Shown here: positions 37,526 to 47,252 of the stretch, one piece after another | How the letters are laid out: each line of letters opens with the position of its first letter | Position numbering within the stretch: the first letter of the stretch is position 1 | Made by a program: the position numbers and the translations under genes | Assembly (NCBI GenBank): GCA_947458745.1 | Contig: CANGYQ010000002.1 | Span: 186,001-250,000 of the forward strand | DNA length: 64,000 bases | Reading direction: 5' to 3' | DNA from: Bryobacteraceae bacterium | GTDB taxonomy: Bacteria; Acidobacteriota; Terriglobia; Bryobacterales; Bryobacteraceae | Notes under the pieces: generated by a model | Told to the model about the DNA's origin: nothing | What the model saw: only the letters and a program-made list of their open reading frames with translations | Database searches by the model: none

Positions 37526-38868
37526 TAGCCCTTCAAGATGCTCCGCAGCATGCCGTCCCAGGGCTTGCGATAGGGCCGTTCGGTCATCGCCTGGGCTTCC
37601 TTGTCGCCGATGATCTCTTCCTTGTCGGCATCCCAACGGAGCTTCCGCCCCGTGCGGAGGCTAATGTTGGCCAAGTGGCAAGCAACAGCCGTCTTGTGGC
37701 CTTCTTCGACGTCAGCGATGGGCCGCTGGCGGGTCTTGATGCAGTCGAGGAAGTTGCGGACATGCAGGTCGAACTGTTCGTTGCTGCTGCCCGGTTCCTT
37801 CTTCGCCGCCACCCACTGTTCCGGCTTCACTTCCACGCGATTGACGCCGCCCGTGGGCTGTCCGCGGAACTGGGGTACGGCATTCTCCGGCGGCACCTTG
37901 TTGTCCGGGTGCACTTCCCAGCCGTCTCGCGCAATCGACAAGCTGCCGAACTCGCCAAAGTATTCGCTCTTGCCAATGGCCCGCCCGCGGGAGCCTTCCC
38001 GGTGGGACCAGACCGCGGTAAAGCCCGGGTACTCAAGCAACGCATCCTGCGTGTCCGGCGTCTCACCATCGTCTTTCAACACGAAGCGCCCACCCGTGGA
38101 GGTAACTGACGTCGGCCCCTTCACGCCCATCCACCATTGCAGAATGTCGATCTCGTGCGCCGCCAGGTTGGTCATCTGGCCGCCAGAATAATCCCAGAAC
38201 CAGCGGAAGTGGTACAGGCTCCGGTGCGGTGAATAGGGCCGCGCCGGGGCCGGGCCAAGCCACATGTCGTAGGCCAGCTCCGTCGGCGCCTTATCTCCGG
38301 CCGGTCGCCCAAAGCCCGGGTTGATGTTCCGGAAGCTACCCATGCGCACGGAATGGACTTTGCCCAGATAACCGTCGTTCAGCAGTTTCTTGCCCGATTG
38401 ATAATGCCGTCCGCTGCGCTGCTGCGTACCGCACTGCACCACGCGCTTGGTCCGCCGGGCGACGTCGATCATCCACCGGCCTTCCTTGATGAACAGCGTC
38501 ATCGGCTTTTCAACGTAGACGTCCTTGCCCGCCGCGCAGGCCATCAGCGTGTGCATGCAATGCCAGTGGTCCGGCGTCGAGACCACCACGGCCTGCAGAT
38601 CCTTGTCGTCCAGCAGCTTGCGGAAATCAGAATACTGCTTCGTATTCGGTCCGCAGACGCGCGCCCCTTCTTCCATCCGGGGCTGATAGGCATCCGACAT
38701 TGCGGCACAATCTACATCGCGCTGATTCTTGAAATCAAAGACGTGCTGCGCGCCAATCAGGCCGTAGCCGATAAATCCAACCTGGACCCGATCATTGGCA
38801 CCCCAGACGCGCGTAGCACCCGCGGCGGTCAAAGCACCCAGAAAGTAGCGGCGAGAAGTTTGGGACAT
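37525..38868 (-). CDS. Tat-exported Gfo/Idh/MocA-family dehydrogenase
   Basis: The 447-residue protein has a Tat leader SRRYFLGALTAAGATRVWG. The NAD(P) fold follows (VQVGFIGYGLIGAQHV near 28), then VVVSTPDHWHCMHTLMACAAGKDVY and the catalytic-type EKP near 120. The C-terminal substrate domain includes WFWDYSGGQMTNLAAHEIDI. Tat export would carry the folded protein with bound cofactor to the periplasm; such dehydrogenases are abundant in Solibacter and Planctomycetes. The substrate is probably a sugar or polyol. First gene of a pair with the lipocalin-like gene. Confidence 0.9.
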   Translation of the reverse strand: MSQTSRRYFLGALTAAGATRVWGANDRVQVGFIGYGLIGAQHVFDFKNQRDVDCAAMSDAYQPRMEEGARVCGPNTKQYSDFRKLLDDKDLQAVVVSTPDHWHCMHTLMACAAGKDVYVEKPMTLFIKEGRWMIDVARRTKRVVQCGTQQRSGRHYQSGKKLLNDGYLGKVHSVRMGSFRNINPGFGRPAGDKAPTELAYDMWLGPAPARPYSPHRSLYHFRWFWDYSGGQMTNLAAHEIDILQWWMGVKGPTSVTSTGGRFVLKDDGETPDTQDALLEYPGFTAVWSHREGSRGRAIGKSEYFGEFGSLSIARDGWEVHPDNKVPPENAVPQFRGQPTGGVNRVEVKPEQWVAAKKEPGSSNEQFDLHVRNFLDCIKTRQRPIADVEEGHKTAVACHLANISLRTGRKLRWDADKEEIIGDKEAQAMTERPYRKPWDGMLRSILKG

Positions 38869-39024
38869 TGCCCCGGAATTCTATCTCCGCCGCACAGCCG
38901 GGCGCAACGGCCATATCTAGCTGCTTTCTGTGCCGAACGTCTGCGCCAATTATGCGGACATAAAAGTCCCGTTAAAAGACGGAAGTAATCACGCCGATAC
39001 GGTCCTTGTGAGGGGGTCTGAATC

Positions 39025-40065
39025 ATGAGCTCGGGTCTTGAGAAGAGTTCCCCGCCACAGCGCGTGGACCCTTCCGACGTGCGCGCCTGTTTGGCTTCCA
39101 TCGTGCAGTCGTCAACGTTGGGCGAAGAAGAAACGTTGCGGCGGCTGATCAGCTTTATGGTGAAACGGGCCCTGGCCACGCCGAACGCACCGCTACGGGA
39201 ATACGAGATTGGCGTCCAGGTTTTGCGTCTGGGCGGCGACTGGGACCCCCGCACGAATGCCACGGTCCGGCTGGAAGTGTCCCACCTGCGCAACCGGCTG
39301 CAGGAGTATTACCATCGCGAAGGCCGGCGGGACCCGATCCACCTCTTCATCCCCAAGGGCACCTTCAATGTGGTGTTCGTCGCCGCGGAAGACGCCCCCG
39401 CCCCGACTGTTGGCGACGAAACCACCGCGAGCGCGCCCGAGAAAAAGGCTCCCACCAAGTTGATCCTGGCGGCCGCCGGCGTGTTGCTGGCCGGCGTGGG
39501 CCTGTGGTTCGGCTTGAAGTTCATGGACAAGGCGGATAGCCCGGACGAAGCCGCCGAAGAGCCTGCGGCCGCCTCCCGGCCCAAGGCTCCGGCGCGGAAA
39601 CCTACCTCCGAAAAAGCCCCGCCAGCCACGCCCTTCCAGCAGGCGCGAGCCGCGGCTCGCGACTTCAACGCCACCATCGCGCGGCTGAAAGGCCATGCCG
39701 ACACCGACCCCAAACGCGTCGAACTGGCCAAGGCTCTTTGGTGGAAAGGCGGCCGGAAGTCGGCATCGAAGACCTGGGAGCAGGTGCAGGGTGAGCTTTC
39801 GCCCTCAATCCTCGCCATGTGGGGTCTGGCTTCGATCGATTCCAAGAAGATCGACCAAGCCCGCGCCAAGCTCAGCTCCGCCTCAGCCCTGGAGCAGGCC
39901 CGCTTTTACGCCTTGATGACCGAGACGGGCCCCGCCCTGGACGCCCTTGAAAAGGTGCCCGCGGCTGAACTCACTCCGGACGTCGCCGCCGACCCCATTT
40001 TCACGTCCATTGAGCGGGAGCCCCGCTACATCGCCGTACTGCGTAAGGCCCACTTGATAAACTGA
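39025..40065 (+). CDS. Membrane protein with N-terminal winged-helix-like domain, unknown function
   Basis: This 346-residue protein has an N-terminal domain (about 17-118) of a type frequent in Solibacter proteins: [49 protein letters not shown] and [10 protein letters not shown]. It resembles a winged helix and is found elsewhere fused to cyclase or TPR parts. A single membrane helix follows (about 144-166), then an Ala/Pro-rich linker and a helical C-terminal domain. One-pass topology with a cytosolic N-terminus suggests a CadC-like signal protein, but DNA binding is unproven. GAGGGGG precedes the ATG. It ends 8 bp before the dehydratase gene. Confidence 0.7.
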   Translation: MSSGLEKSSPPQRVDPSDVRACLASIVQSSTLGEEETLRRLISFMVKRALATPNAPLREYEIGVQVLRLGGDWDPRTNATVRLEVSHLRNRLQEYYHREGRRDPIHLFIPKGTFNVVFVAAEDAPAPTVGDETTASAPEKKAPTKLILAAAGVLLAGVGLWFGLKFMDKADSPDEAAEEPAAASRPKAPARKPTSEKAPPATPFQQARAAARDFNATIARLKGHADTDPKRVELAKALWWKGGRKSASKTWEQVQGELSPSILAMWGLASIDSKKIDQARAKLSSASALEQARFYALMTETGPALDALEKVPAAELTPDVAADPIFTSIEREPRYIAVLRKAHLIN

Positions 40066-40073
40066 CGCTCGGT

Positions 40074-42023
40074 ATGAGCTTCAGCCCCAGTCCAGTAAGT
40101 CTCCAGAGCATCCTCGATTCCGAGGACGCATCCCTATTCGCACCGCGCAGCAAAGCCAAGGGTCCCGACGGCTTTCTCCCTCTCACCGAGGACATGCTGC
40201 TCAATCGTCCTTCGGGCGATCTGTTCGGCTGGACCCAGAATGCCGGCATGGGCTGGAACCCGGCCAAGCTAGGCGGGCCGGAAGTGGTCCTGCTTTCGAC
40301 GCACGGCGGCATCCGCGCCGCCGACGGCACGCCGATCGCACTGGGCTATCACACCGGTCACTGGGAAGTGGGCCTGCTGATGCAGGCGGCGGCGGAAGAG
40401 TTGAAGTCCCGCGACGCCGTACCTTTTGCCGGTTTCTGCACCGACCCCTGCGATGGCCGCACGCAAGGCACGCCGGGCATGTTCGATTCCCTGCCCTACC
40501 GCAACGATGCCGCGATTGTCTTCCGCCGCCTCATCCGCTCGCTGCCCACACGCAAGGGTGTGATCGGCGTGGCCACCTGCGACAAGGGTCTGCCCGCGAT
40601 GATGATGGCGCTGGCCGGAACGCTGAACCTGCCGTGCGTGCTGGTGCCGGGCGGGGTGACCCTGTCTCCGGAAGATGGCGAAGATGCCGGCAAGGTCCAG
40701 ACCATCGGCGCCCGCTTTGCCCACAACGTCATCACGCTGGAATACGCGCAGGAGATGGGCTGCAAAGCCTGCGCCTCCCCCGGCGGCGGCTGCCAGTTTC
40801 TAGGAACCGCGGCGACGGCGCAAGTGGTGGCAGAAGCGCTGGGCATGTCGCTCCCGCACTCGGCGCTGGCCCCCTCAGGCGACCCCATTTGGCTGGACAT
40901 GGCGCGGCGGTCGGCGCGCGCCGTGCTGCATCTGATGTCGCAGGGCCTCACCATGCGCGACGTGCTGACGTCGGCCGCGCTCGAAAATGCGATGGTGCTC
41001 CACGCGGCCTTTGGCGGCTCGACGAACCTGATTCTGCATCTGCCCGCCACCGCGCACGCCGCTGGACTGCGGCGGCCTACCGTGGATGACTGGTCCCGCA
41101 TCAACCGCCAGGTTCCGCGACTGGTGGACGCGCTCCCGAATGGACCCGTCGGCCACCACACCGTGCAGGTCTTTATGGCGGGCGGTGTACCGGAAGTGAT
41201 GCTCCACTTGCGAGCCGCGGGCTTGCTGAACACCGGCACCATCACCGTCAGCGGCCAGAAGCTGGACACGTTGCTTGATTGGTGGCAGGATTCAGAACGC
41301 CGCCACGCCCTGCGCAAGTCACTGAAGGATCGCGACGGCATTGACCCGGACGCCATCATCATGGATCGCGACACGGCCCGCTCCCGAGGCCTCACCTCCA
41401 CCGTTTGCTTCCCCACCGGCAACCTGTCGCCCGGCGGCTCCGTCATCAAGTCCACAGCCATCGACGCTTCGGTTGTGGACGCCGACGGCATCTACCGCAA
41501 GCGCGGCCCCGCCCGCGTCTTCACCACCGAACCTTCCGCCGTCGCCGCCATCAAGAACGGTACGGTGAAGGCCGGTGACATTCTCGTCCTGGCCGGCCGT
41601 GGCCCGCTGGGTTCTGGCATGGAGGAAACCTACCAGGTCACCTCTGCTTTGAAGATGCTCGACTTTGGCAAGCATGTCGCCGTCATCACCGACGCCCGCT
41701 TCTCCGGCGTCTCGACCGGCGCCTGCATCGGCCATGTGACGCCCGAAGCCCTGGCCGGCGGCCCCATCGGCAAGCTCCGCGATGGCGACCCCATCGAGAT
41801 CATCATCGACCGCAACAACCTGGAAGGAACCGTGAACTTCGTGGGTGACGAAGCCGAACTGCTCGCCCGCGAGCCCCACCCCGGCCTGCAACCCGACCCA
41901 CTCCTCCCCGCCGACTCCCGCCTCTGGGCCGCCTTGCAGCAAGCCAGCGGTGGCCCCTGGGGCGGAGCCGTCTACGACGCCGAAATGATCATTGCGGCGC
42001 TAGAGCGGGGGCGGTTGGGGTAG
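40074..42023 (+). CDS. YjhG/YagF-type sugar-acid dehydratase (IlvD/Edd family)
   Basis: The 649-residue protein belongs to the IlvD/Edd FeS dehydratases and most resembles the YjhG/YagF D-xylonate dehydratase branch. It shows the early [15 protein letters not shown] region, [43 protein letters not shown] and [19 protein letters not shown], which supply the FeS cysteines. The C-terminal half ends with [22 protein letters not shown]. It would dehydrate a pentonate or similar acid to a 2-keto-3-deoxy acid. It lies 8 bp after the membrane-protein gene, possibly in one transcript. Confidence 0.88.
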   Translation: MSFSPSPVSLQSILDSEDASLFAPRSKAKGPDGFLPLTEDMLLNRPSGDLFGWTQNAGMGWNPAKLGGPEVVLLSTHGGIRAADGTPIALGYHTGHWEVGLLMQAAAEELKSRDAVPFAGFCTDPCDGRTQGTPGMFDSLPYRNDAAIVFRRLIRSLPTRKGVIGVATCDKGLPAMMMALAGTLNLPCVLVPGGVTLSPEDGEDAGKVQTIGARFAHNVITLEYAQEMGCKACASPGGGCQFLGTAATAQVVAEALGMSLPHSALAPSGDPIWLDMARRSARAVLHLMSQGLTMRDVLTSAALENAMVLHAAFGGSTNLILHLPATAHAAGLRRPTVDDWSRINRQVPRLVDALPNGPVGHHTVQVFMAGGVPEVMLHLRAAGLLNTGTITVSGQKLDTLLDWWQDSERRHALRKSLKDRDGIDPDAIIMDRDTARSRGLTSTVCFPTGNLSPGGSVIKSTAIDASVVDADGIYRKRGPARVFTTEPSAVAAIKNGTVKAGDILVLAGRGPLGSGMEETYQVTSALKMLDFGKHVAVITDARFSGVSTGACIGHVTPEALAGGPIGKLRDGDPIEIIIDRNNLEGTVNFVGDEAELLAREPHPGLQPDPLLPADSRLWAALQQASGGPWGGAVYDAEMIIAALERGRLG

Positions 42024-42121
42024 AGCATGGCTCAGGCCAACTGCACGTGGGGTACTGCGAGATCTTGCTGTCTTGTGTCATCAGCGGAGTCCGAATGAGC
42101 CCGTCCGCCCTTGACCCTGGC

Positions 42122-42406
42122 TCAGAGCTTGGATGGCCACTTTTGACGGCCGTGAAAAACGGCGATGATCTCAAGTCGACCCCGACGGACTCGGTAAGGG
42201 ATCAAGTAAGGAGTGTTTGGGATAACCAACTCTCGAGTGCCTAGAATTCGCCCCGGCCTTCCCATGTCTGGTTGGGTTTCGAGGAGATCAACAGAGTCCA
42301 GGATGCGCTTAGCAACAAGCGCCGCGTTTTGCTCCGAGTCTTTATCGATGAAGCTACGGAGAGAAACCAGATGCCGGATCGCTCGGCCAGACCAAACGAC
42401 CTTCAT
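42122..42406 (-). CDS. parE: ParE/RelE-superfamily toxin
   Basis: The 94-residue protein matches ParE-type toxins: VVWSGRAIRHLVSLRSFIDKD, a middle RPGRILGTRELVIPNTPYLIPYRV and the end RLEIIAVFHGRQKWP. ParE toxins act on DNA gyrase; RelE relatives cleave mRNA, and the fold alone does not fully decide. It overlaps the antitoxin gene by 4 bp (ATGA). Confidence 0.88.
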   Translation of the reverse strand: MKVVWSGRAIRHLVSLRSFIDKDSEQNAALVAKRILDSVDLLETQPDMGRPGRILGTRELVIPNTPYLIPYRVRRGRLEIIAVFHGRQKWPSKL

Positions 42407-42660
42407 CGCGGAGCTTTGGTCTCACCGGCCTTGCCCCAGGACTTGAGCCATGCTGAAACCTTCTCATGGCCGACGGATTGTCCCGAGTCGAGATCTTCGA
42501 TCCCCTGGTGAATCTCTCCCAACTGCCATTCCTCGGAGTCGACAAATGCGGTGATGGCCTCAGCGGCAAGGAAAGACTTCGAGCGCTTGGACCGTTTGGA
42601 AAGCGCATCAAGACGCTTCTTGGTCTCGGAGTCGAGGCGGATCGATAGCGTCTCAGTCAT
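42403..42660 (-). CDS. parD: Ribbon-helix-helix antitoxin (ParD/CopG type)
   Basis: The 85-residue protein begins MTETLSIRLDSETKKRLDAL, a ribbon-helix-helix DNA-binding fold, then SKRSKSFLAAEAITAFVD. The C-terminal part should bind the toxin. ATG 42660 has AGGTGA 8 bp upstream. It is first in the operon with parE and probably represses it through the dyad upstream. Confidence 0.88.
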   Translation of the reverse strand: MTETLSIRLDSETKKRLDALSKRSKRSKSFLAAEAITAFVDSEEWQLGEIHQGIEDLDSGQSVGHEKVSAWLKSWGKAGETKAPR

Positions 42661-42661
42661 G

Positions 42662-42689
42662 GTGTGTTCACCTGTACACAGTTTCACAC
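42662..42689 (-). promoter_or_regulatory. Candidate operator of the parDE operon
   Basis: A palindromic TGTACA (42673-42678) lies at the exact centre of an outer GTGTG (42662-42666) / CACAC (42685-42689) pair. It sits just upstream of the antitoxin start, where ribbon-helix-helix antitoxins bind for autorepression. The ribosome site is inside it. Confidence 0.45.
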
Positions 42690-42830
42690 ACTACAGCACA
42701 CGAGGCGGGATCGCAAGAAGCGCCGCATCGCCCTCGCCCACCCGCTATTCTCGATCTAGAGCAGGGAGCATGTTTCGGTCCTCCTTCAGTTCGCCGCGCT
42801 CTCTGCCAAGACCCCTGCACGATAACCACC

Positions 42831-43202
42831 ATGCGCATCGACAAATGGCTCTGGGCCGCCCGCTTCTTCAAGACCCGCGCGCTCGCTTCCCGCGCCTGTG
42901 ACCTGGGCCGCATCCTCTCGAACACGCTCCCCGCTAAGCCCGCTCGAGAAGTGAAAGTCAGCGACCTGCTGCAGATCAAGAACGAGGGCGGCGAGTTCGA
43001 GGTGGAAGTACTTCAGTTGAGCGAAATGCGCGGCCCCGCGGCCCAGGCCCAGACGCTCTACCGGGAGACTGAGCCCAGCCGCGCACGACGGGCCAAGCTG
43101 GCCGAGGAACGTAAAGCTCAGGCCCAGTTTGAGACCCTGCCGGAAGGCCGGCCCAACAAACGCGACCGCCGCGAAATCCAACGCTTCCGGGGCCGCGGTT
43201 AG
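42831..43202 (+). CDS. S4-domain RNA-binding protein (Hsp15-like)
   Basis: The 123-residue protein has an N-terminal S4 domain: MRIDKWLWAARFFKTRALAS, AREVKVSDLLQIKNEGG, FEVEVLQLSEMRGPAAQA. This matches Hsp15/HslR, which binds stalled 50S subunits carrying peptidyl-tRNA. The C-terminal tail is basic (RPNKRDRREIQRFRG), as in Hsp15. Stands alone. Confidence 0.88.
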   Translation: MRIDKWLWAARFFKTRALASRACDLGRILSNTLPAKPAREVKVSDLLQIKNEGGEFEVEVLQLSEMRGPAAQAQTLYRETEPSRARRAKLAEERKAQAQFETLPEGRPNKRDRREIQRFRGRG

Positions 43203-43280
43203 GGTCACGCTACCCGCGTCCGGCTGCACGCCCGGCAGCGACACGGCAGACCCGCCCGAAGTCGTGACAATCTAATAGGC

Positions 43281-43796
43281 ATGTCCACGGATCTCCGCTA
43301 TCCCATCGGCCGCTTTGCGTACGCCGGACCCCAAAGGTCCGAATGGCTGGATCAGATTGCCAGCCTGCCGGCTGAGATGAAAGCGGCGGTCGCTGGACTA
43401 ACGGACGCCCAACTCGATACTCCATATCGCGAAGGTGGGTGGACGCTGAGGCAAGTGGTGCACCACACCGCGGACAGCCATATGAACAGCTATGTCCGCT
43501 TTCGGCTCGCGTTGACCGAACGGGAACCCACCATCAACACCTACGAAGAACAGCTGTGGGCTGAGTTCGATGACGCCAAAGCCGAGCCAGTGGAAACATC
43601 GCTTCAACTGCTAGAGGTGTTGCACCGGCGCTGGGTGCGGATGCTGCGGACGTTGGATGACGCGCAGTGGCAGAAAGCCTTTGTCCATCCCGCCAACGGC
43701 CGCACAGAACTCGACAAGGCCCTGGGCCTTTATGCCTGGCATGGCCGGCACCACGTGGCGCACATCACCTCCTTGCGGGAGCGGATGGGATGGTAA
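43281..43796 (+). CDS. YfiT-type DinB-fold thiol transferase
   Basis: The 171-residue protein matches the YfiT branch of the DinB superfamily: LRYPIGRFAYAGP at the start, YREGGWTLRQVVHHTADSHMNSY near 50 (first metal histidine) and LYAWHGRHHVAHI near 150 (the other two). In Bacillus these are metal-dependent bacillithiol transferases or hydrolases; the thiol used here is unknown. Its last 7 bp overlap the M20 peptidase gene. Confidence 0.9.
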   Translation: MSTDLRYPIGRFAYAGPQRSEWLDQIASLPAEMKAAVAGLTDAQLDTPYREGGWTLRQVVHHTADSHMNSYVRFRLALTEREPTINTYEEQLWAEFDDAKAEPVETSLQLLEVLHRRWVRMLRTLDDAQWQKAFVHPANGRTELDKALGLYAWHGRHHVAHITSLRERMGW

Positions 43797-45217
43797 CGCT
43801 GGCGCTGACCCTGCTGGTGGCGCAAACGCCCGACGCGGCACGCGCCCAGTTGATCGACCGCATGGAGTCACGCGCTCCGCACTACGCCTCACTCTCGCGG
43901 CAGATCTGGGAGTTTGCCGAGGTGGGCTACAAGGAAGCGAAAAGCTCGACCCTGCTGGCTCAGACTCTGCGGGACCAGGGCTTCACCGTGGAAACCAACA
44001 TCGCCAACATCCCCACGGCCTTTACGGCCACCTGGGGCTCCGGCAGCCCGGTCATCGCGATTCTGGGCGAGTTTGACGCTCTGCCGGGCCTCTCGCAGGA
44101 TTCCCTGCCGGAGCGCAAGGCGATCAAGACCGGTGCCCCCGGCCATGGCTGCGGCCACAATCTGTTTGGCGTGGCTGCCGCGCATGCGGCCATCACGGTG
44201 AAGGAGTATCTGGAAAGCCGCAAGATGCCGGGCACCATCCGCTTCCTGGGCACACCGGCGGAAGAAGGCGGCGGCGGCAAGATCTACATGGCCCGCGCCG
44301 GGGCGTTGAAGGGTGTGAACGTGGCCCTCACCTGGCATCCATCGGACTCCAACCAAGCCTCCACCCGCAGCTCACTGGCCAACATCACGGCCAAGTTCAA
44401 GTTCTATGGCCGGGCGGCGCATGCGGCCATGGCACCGCAAGAGGGCCGGTCCGCGCTGGATGCAGTCATGGTGATGAACCATGCGGTCGAGCTAATGCGC
44501 GAGCACATCCCGCAAGAGACCCGCGTCCACTACATCATCACCAATGGCGGCGCGGCCCCCAACATCGTGCCCGACTTTTCCGAGGTCTACATCTACGCCC
44601 GGTCGCCCTCCATGGCCATCCTGGATGGCGTCTGGGAACGCATCATCAAGTGCGCCCAAGCCGGAGCGTTGGCCACGGAAACGCGCATGGAGATGGATCT
44701 GGTCAGCGCGGTCTACAACATCCTGCCAAATGACTATCTATCGTCGTTGTTTAACAAGAACTTGAAGCTGGTCGGCGGCGTGAAGTATTCGCCGGAAGAG
44801 CAAGCTTTCGCCGCCAAGCTACGCACCACGCTGGGCATGATGGAGGACCACCCCATGGGACAGCAAGAAGTGATTCTGTCGCCCGAGGCCGGTGCTCCGG
44901 GGGCATCGACCGATTTCGCCGACGTCACCTGGATGCTGCCCGCCGCTGAGTTCAATGCTGCCACATGGGTACCCGGCACGCCCGCCCATAGCTGGCAGGC
45001 CGTAGCCGCCAACGGCATGTCGATCGGCCAGAAAGGCATGATGGTGGCCGCCAAGACTTTGGCCTTAACCGCGCTCGACCTTTTCCATGACCCGCAGCAA
45101 GTGAAGCTGGCGCGCGACTCTTTCGACAAGCGCCGCGGCGGCGTGCTCTATAAGTCACGCCTGCCGGAGGGGCAGAAGGCGCCGCTGAACTACCGTGATA
45201 CGGGGGCTCGTCCATAG
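43790..45217 (+). CDS. Exported M20-family amidohydrolase (AbgB-like)
   Basis: The 475-residue protein starts at ATG 43790, inside the YfiT stop region, with a leader VTLALTLLVAQ. The M20 metal site is visible in GEFDALPGL and GHGCGHNLFG (near 118), then GTPAEEGGGGKI near 163 with the catalytic glutamate pair, and GRAAHAAMAPQEGRSALDAV. It resembles AbgB, which splits p-aminobenzoyl-glutamate, and related aminoacylases. The leader suggests a periplasmic enzyme, unlike AbgB. It is followed without gap by the DUF3108 gene. Confidence 0.88.
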   Translation: MVTLALTLLVAQTPDAARAQLIDRMESRAPHYASLSRQIWEFAEVGYKEAKSSTLLAQTLRDQGFTVETNIANIPTAFTATWGSGSPVIAILGEFDALPGLSQDSLPERKAIKTGAPGHGCGHNLFGVAAAHAAITVKEYLESRKMPGTIRFLGTPAEEGGGGKIYMARAGALKGVNVALTWHPSDSNQASTRSSLANITAKFKFYGRAAHAAMAPQEGRSALDAVMVMNHAVELMREHIPQETRVHYIITNGGAAPNIVPDFSEVYIYARSPSMAILDGVWERIIKCAQAGALATETRMEMDLVSAVYNILPNDYLSSLFNKNLKLVGGVKYSPEEQAFAAKLRTTLGMMEDHPMGQQEVILSPEAGAPGASTDFADVTWMLPAAEFNAATWVPGTPAHSWQAVAANGMSIGQKGMMVAAKTLALTALDLFHDPQQVKLARDSFDKRRGGVLYKSRLPEGQKAPLNYRDTGARP

Positions 45218-45940
45218 TTGCGGCTCCTGGTGGCAGTTGCGTTGGTCTCGGCGGCTTGGGCGCAAGCTCCGAAACCCGTGTCGTTGACCTACAACGCCGA
45301 ATGGCGGTTGATCCACGCGGGCACCATCGACCTCAAGTGGGAGCCCGACGCCCCCACCGCGGGCCTGGCCAAGCTGCACGTTGAATCTTCCGGCCTGATC
45401 TCACGCCTCTACAAGATCAGGAACGATTATCATGCCAATCTCGCCGGCGGCTTCTGCGCCATCGAGACCGGAATGGAAGTGCGCGAAGGCAACCGCCACC
45501 GCTCCAACCGCGTCACCTACGATCGCGAGAACAAGCGGGCTTCCTTTGTCGAACGGGATCTGACGAAGAACACGGTCATCGCCAGTCACAGCGTCGCAAC
45601 GCCGGCCTGCGTGCACGATGTCGTGGGGGCGCTGATGGCGCTGCGCCGCATGAATCTCGCCCTGGGCCAAAGCGGCACCGTGCCCGTCAGCGATGGCAAA
45701 AAGTTCGCCGACGTGCGGATTGAAGCCCAGGAACGCGAGACCGTCAAGACTCCGTTGGGAACGTTCAAAGCCATCCGCTACGAAGCCCATTTGCTAAACA
45801 ACGTCATCTATCCCCGCAGCGGCCGGATCTATTTCTGGCTCACCGATGATGAGCGCAAGCTGCCCGTGCAAATCCGCGTGCGGTTGCAAATCCTGATCGG
45901 CACCATCACGCTGCAACTGGTGAAAGAGGAGAATCCATGA
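45218..45940 (+). CDS. Exported DUF3108 protein
   Basis: The 240-residue product starts with TTG directly after the peptidase stop and has a signal peptide (LLVAVALVSAAWAQ). The body has the DUF3108 pattern: LTYNAEWRLIHAGTIDLKWE, SRLYKIRNDYHANL, PLGTFKAIRYEAHLL and IYFWLTDDERKLPVQIRVR. It is predicted to be a beta-rich envelope protein of unknown role. It overlaps the SGNH gene by 4 bp (ATGA), so the three genes 43790-46995 probably form one operon. Confidence 0.82.
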   Translation: MRLLVAVALVSAAWAQAPKPVSLTYNAEWRLIHAGTIDLKWEPDAPTAGLAKLHVESSGLISRLYKIRNDYHANLAGGFCAIETGMEVREGNRHRSNRVTYDRENKRASFVERDLTKNTVIASHSVATPACVHDVVGALMALRRMNLALGQSGTVPVSDGKKFADVRIEAQERETVKTPLGTFKAIRYEAHLLNNVIYPRSGRIYFWLTDDERKLPVQIRVRLQILIGTITLQLVKEENP

Positions 45941-46995
45941 GAGCGACCCGGGCTTTTGCCTGCCTGTTCACCCTCACCGCAGTTGCCATCGCGCAACCCG
46001 CCGTGCTGCCCGCGCCCGAACTGAGCAAGCTAACTGAGCGCATGCAGATGGTGGCCGAATCCGTGGCCATCGTCATCCCGGAACTGCCTCGCGCCGCCGG
46101 GCCCATCATCGACCAGATCCGCCAAACACGCCTATCCCTGGACCGGACCCCCCAGAGCACCAAGCTCACCTACACGCTGCTCGGCCTCTACAAGAACTAC
46201 CTGGCCATTAGCGATGCACTACCAAAGCCGGTCCCCTTCCCCGCCGTCGGGGCCCAACAACTCAGCGAACTCCGCGATGGCTGGGGCAAGCTGGAGAATC
46301 ATTTCCAGGCCCTGCTCGACAGCCGAGAATCACAGTTAACGCCCGCGGATCGCGACAACCTGGCGCGGTACAAAGAACCGAACGCGCAACTCGGCGCGCC
46401 TGCCGCTGGCAAGCCACGCGTCGTCTTCCTGGGCGATTCCATCACTGATGGCTGGCCCTTGAAGGAGTACTTCTCCGGCCAGGATTTCATCAACCGCGGC
46501 ATCAGCGGCCAAGTTACCGGCCAGATGCTAGGCCGGATGCAGGCCGACGTCATCAACCTCAAGCCGGCCGTGATGGTCGTCCTGGCCGGCACCAACGACA
46601 TCGCCCGCGGCACGCCCATCGACATCATCCAGAACAACCTCCGCATGATGTGCGAACTGGCCGACCACGCCCGCATCAAAGTGGTGCTCGGTTCCGTCCT
46701 CCCCATCCACGACTACAACCAGAACATCGACCCCCGCTTCGCCCGCAGCCCGCAACGTCCACCCGCAACGATAAACGCCTTGAACGCCTGGATGAAGTCC
46801 CTGGCCGAAAGCAAAGGCTACGTCTACCTCGACTACTTCAACTCCGTCCGCGACGGTGCCGGATACCTCCGCAAGGATCTCGCCGAAGACGGCCTGCACC
46901 CCAACGCCATGGGCTACCGCCTGATGGCCCCCCTGGCGGAGCGGGCGGTGGAGGATGCGTTAGCCGGACGAGTGGCGACGCCGCGTAAGAAGTAG
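45937..46995 (+). CDS. Exported SGNH/GDSL hydrolase
   Basis: The 352-residue protein has a signal peptide (TRAFACLFTLTAVAIAQ), a helical N-terminal region (about 25-150) and an SGNH hydrolase domain: block I VVFLGDSITDGW near 163, the glycine block RGISGQVTGQM, block III LAGTNDIARG and block V EDGLHPNAMGY near 310. These supply the catalytic Ser, Gly, Asn and Asp-His. Likely an esterase acting on acylated sugars or lipids. Confidence 0.9.
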   Translation: MRATRAFACLFTLTAVAIAQPAVLPAPELSKLTERMQMVAESVAIVIPELPRAAGPIIDQIRQTRLSLDRTPQSTKLTYTLLGLYKNYLAISDALPKPVPFPAVGAQQLSELRDGWGKLENHFQALLDSRESQLTPADRDNLARYKEPNAQLGAPAAGKPRVVFLGDSITDGWPLKEYFSGQDFINRGISGQVTGQMLGRMQADVINLKPAVMVVLAGTNDIARGTPIDIIQNNLRMMCELADHARIKVVLGSVLPIHDYNQNIDPRFARSPQRPPATINALNAWMKSLAESKGYVYLDYFNSVRDGAGYLRKDLAEDGLHPNAMGYRLMAPLAERAVEDALAGRVATPRKK

Positions 46996-47035
46996 ACCAT
47001 ACGCCAAGCCGTAACCGATATGGCATACTGAGGCT

Positions 47036-47251
47036 ATGGTGACGAAAACGAAGAAGTCCGAAAATCGAAAGATTACCGTCAACGTCCCGGCAGATGTCTT
47101 GGATCTTGCGATGAAGGCCAATGGTGAAGGGCTCACCGCGACAGTAGTGGAAGGTCTCCGAAAAGTGGCGGCCAAGGAGGCTTACGCCCGGCTGTTGGCG
47201 GCGCGTGGCACCTATAAGTCGAAGATGGATTTCGCTGCCCTCAGAGATTAG
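47036..47251 (+). CDS. vapB: VapB-like antitoxin
   Basis: The 71-residue protein has an N-terminal part NRKITVNVPADVLDLAMKA (ribbon-helix-helix-like) and a C-terminal toxin-binding tail (YKSKMDFAALRD). It is 1 bp upstream of the PIN-domain toxin. Identification rests mostly on this position and size. Confidence 0.78.
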   Translation: MVTKTKKSENRKITVNVPADVLDLAMKANGEGLTATVVEGLRKVAAKEAYARLLAARGTYKSKMDFAALRD

Positions 47252-47252
47252 G

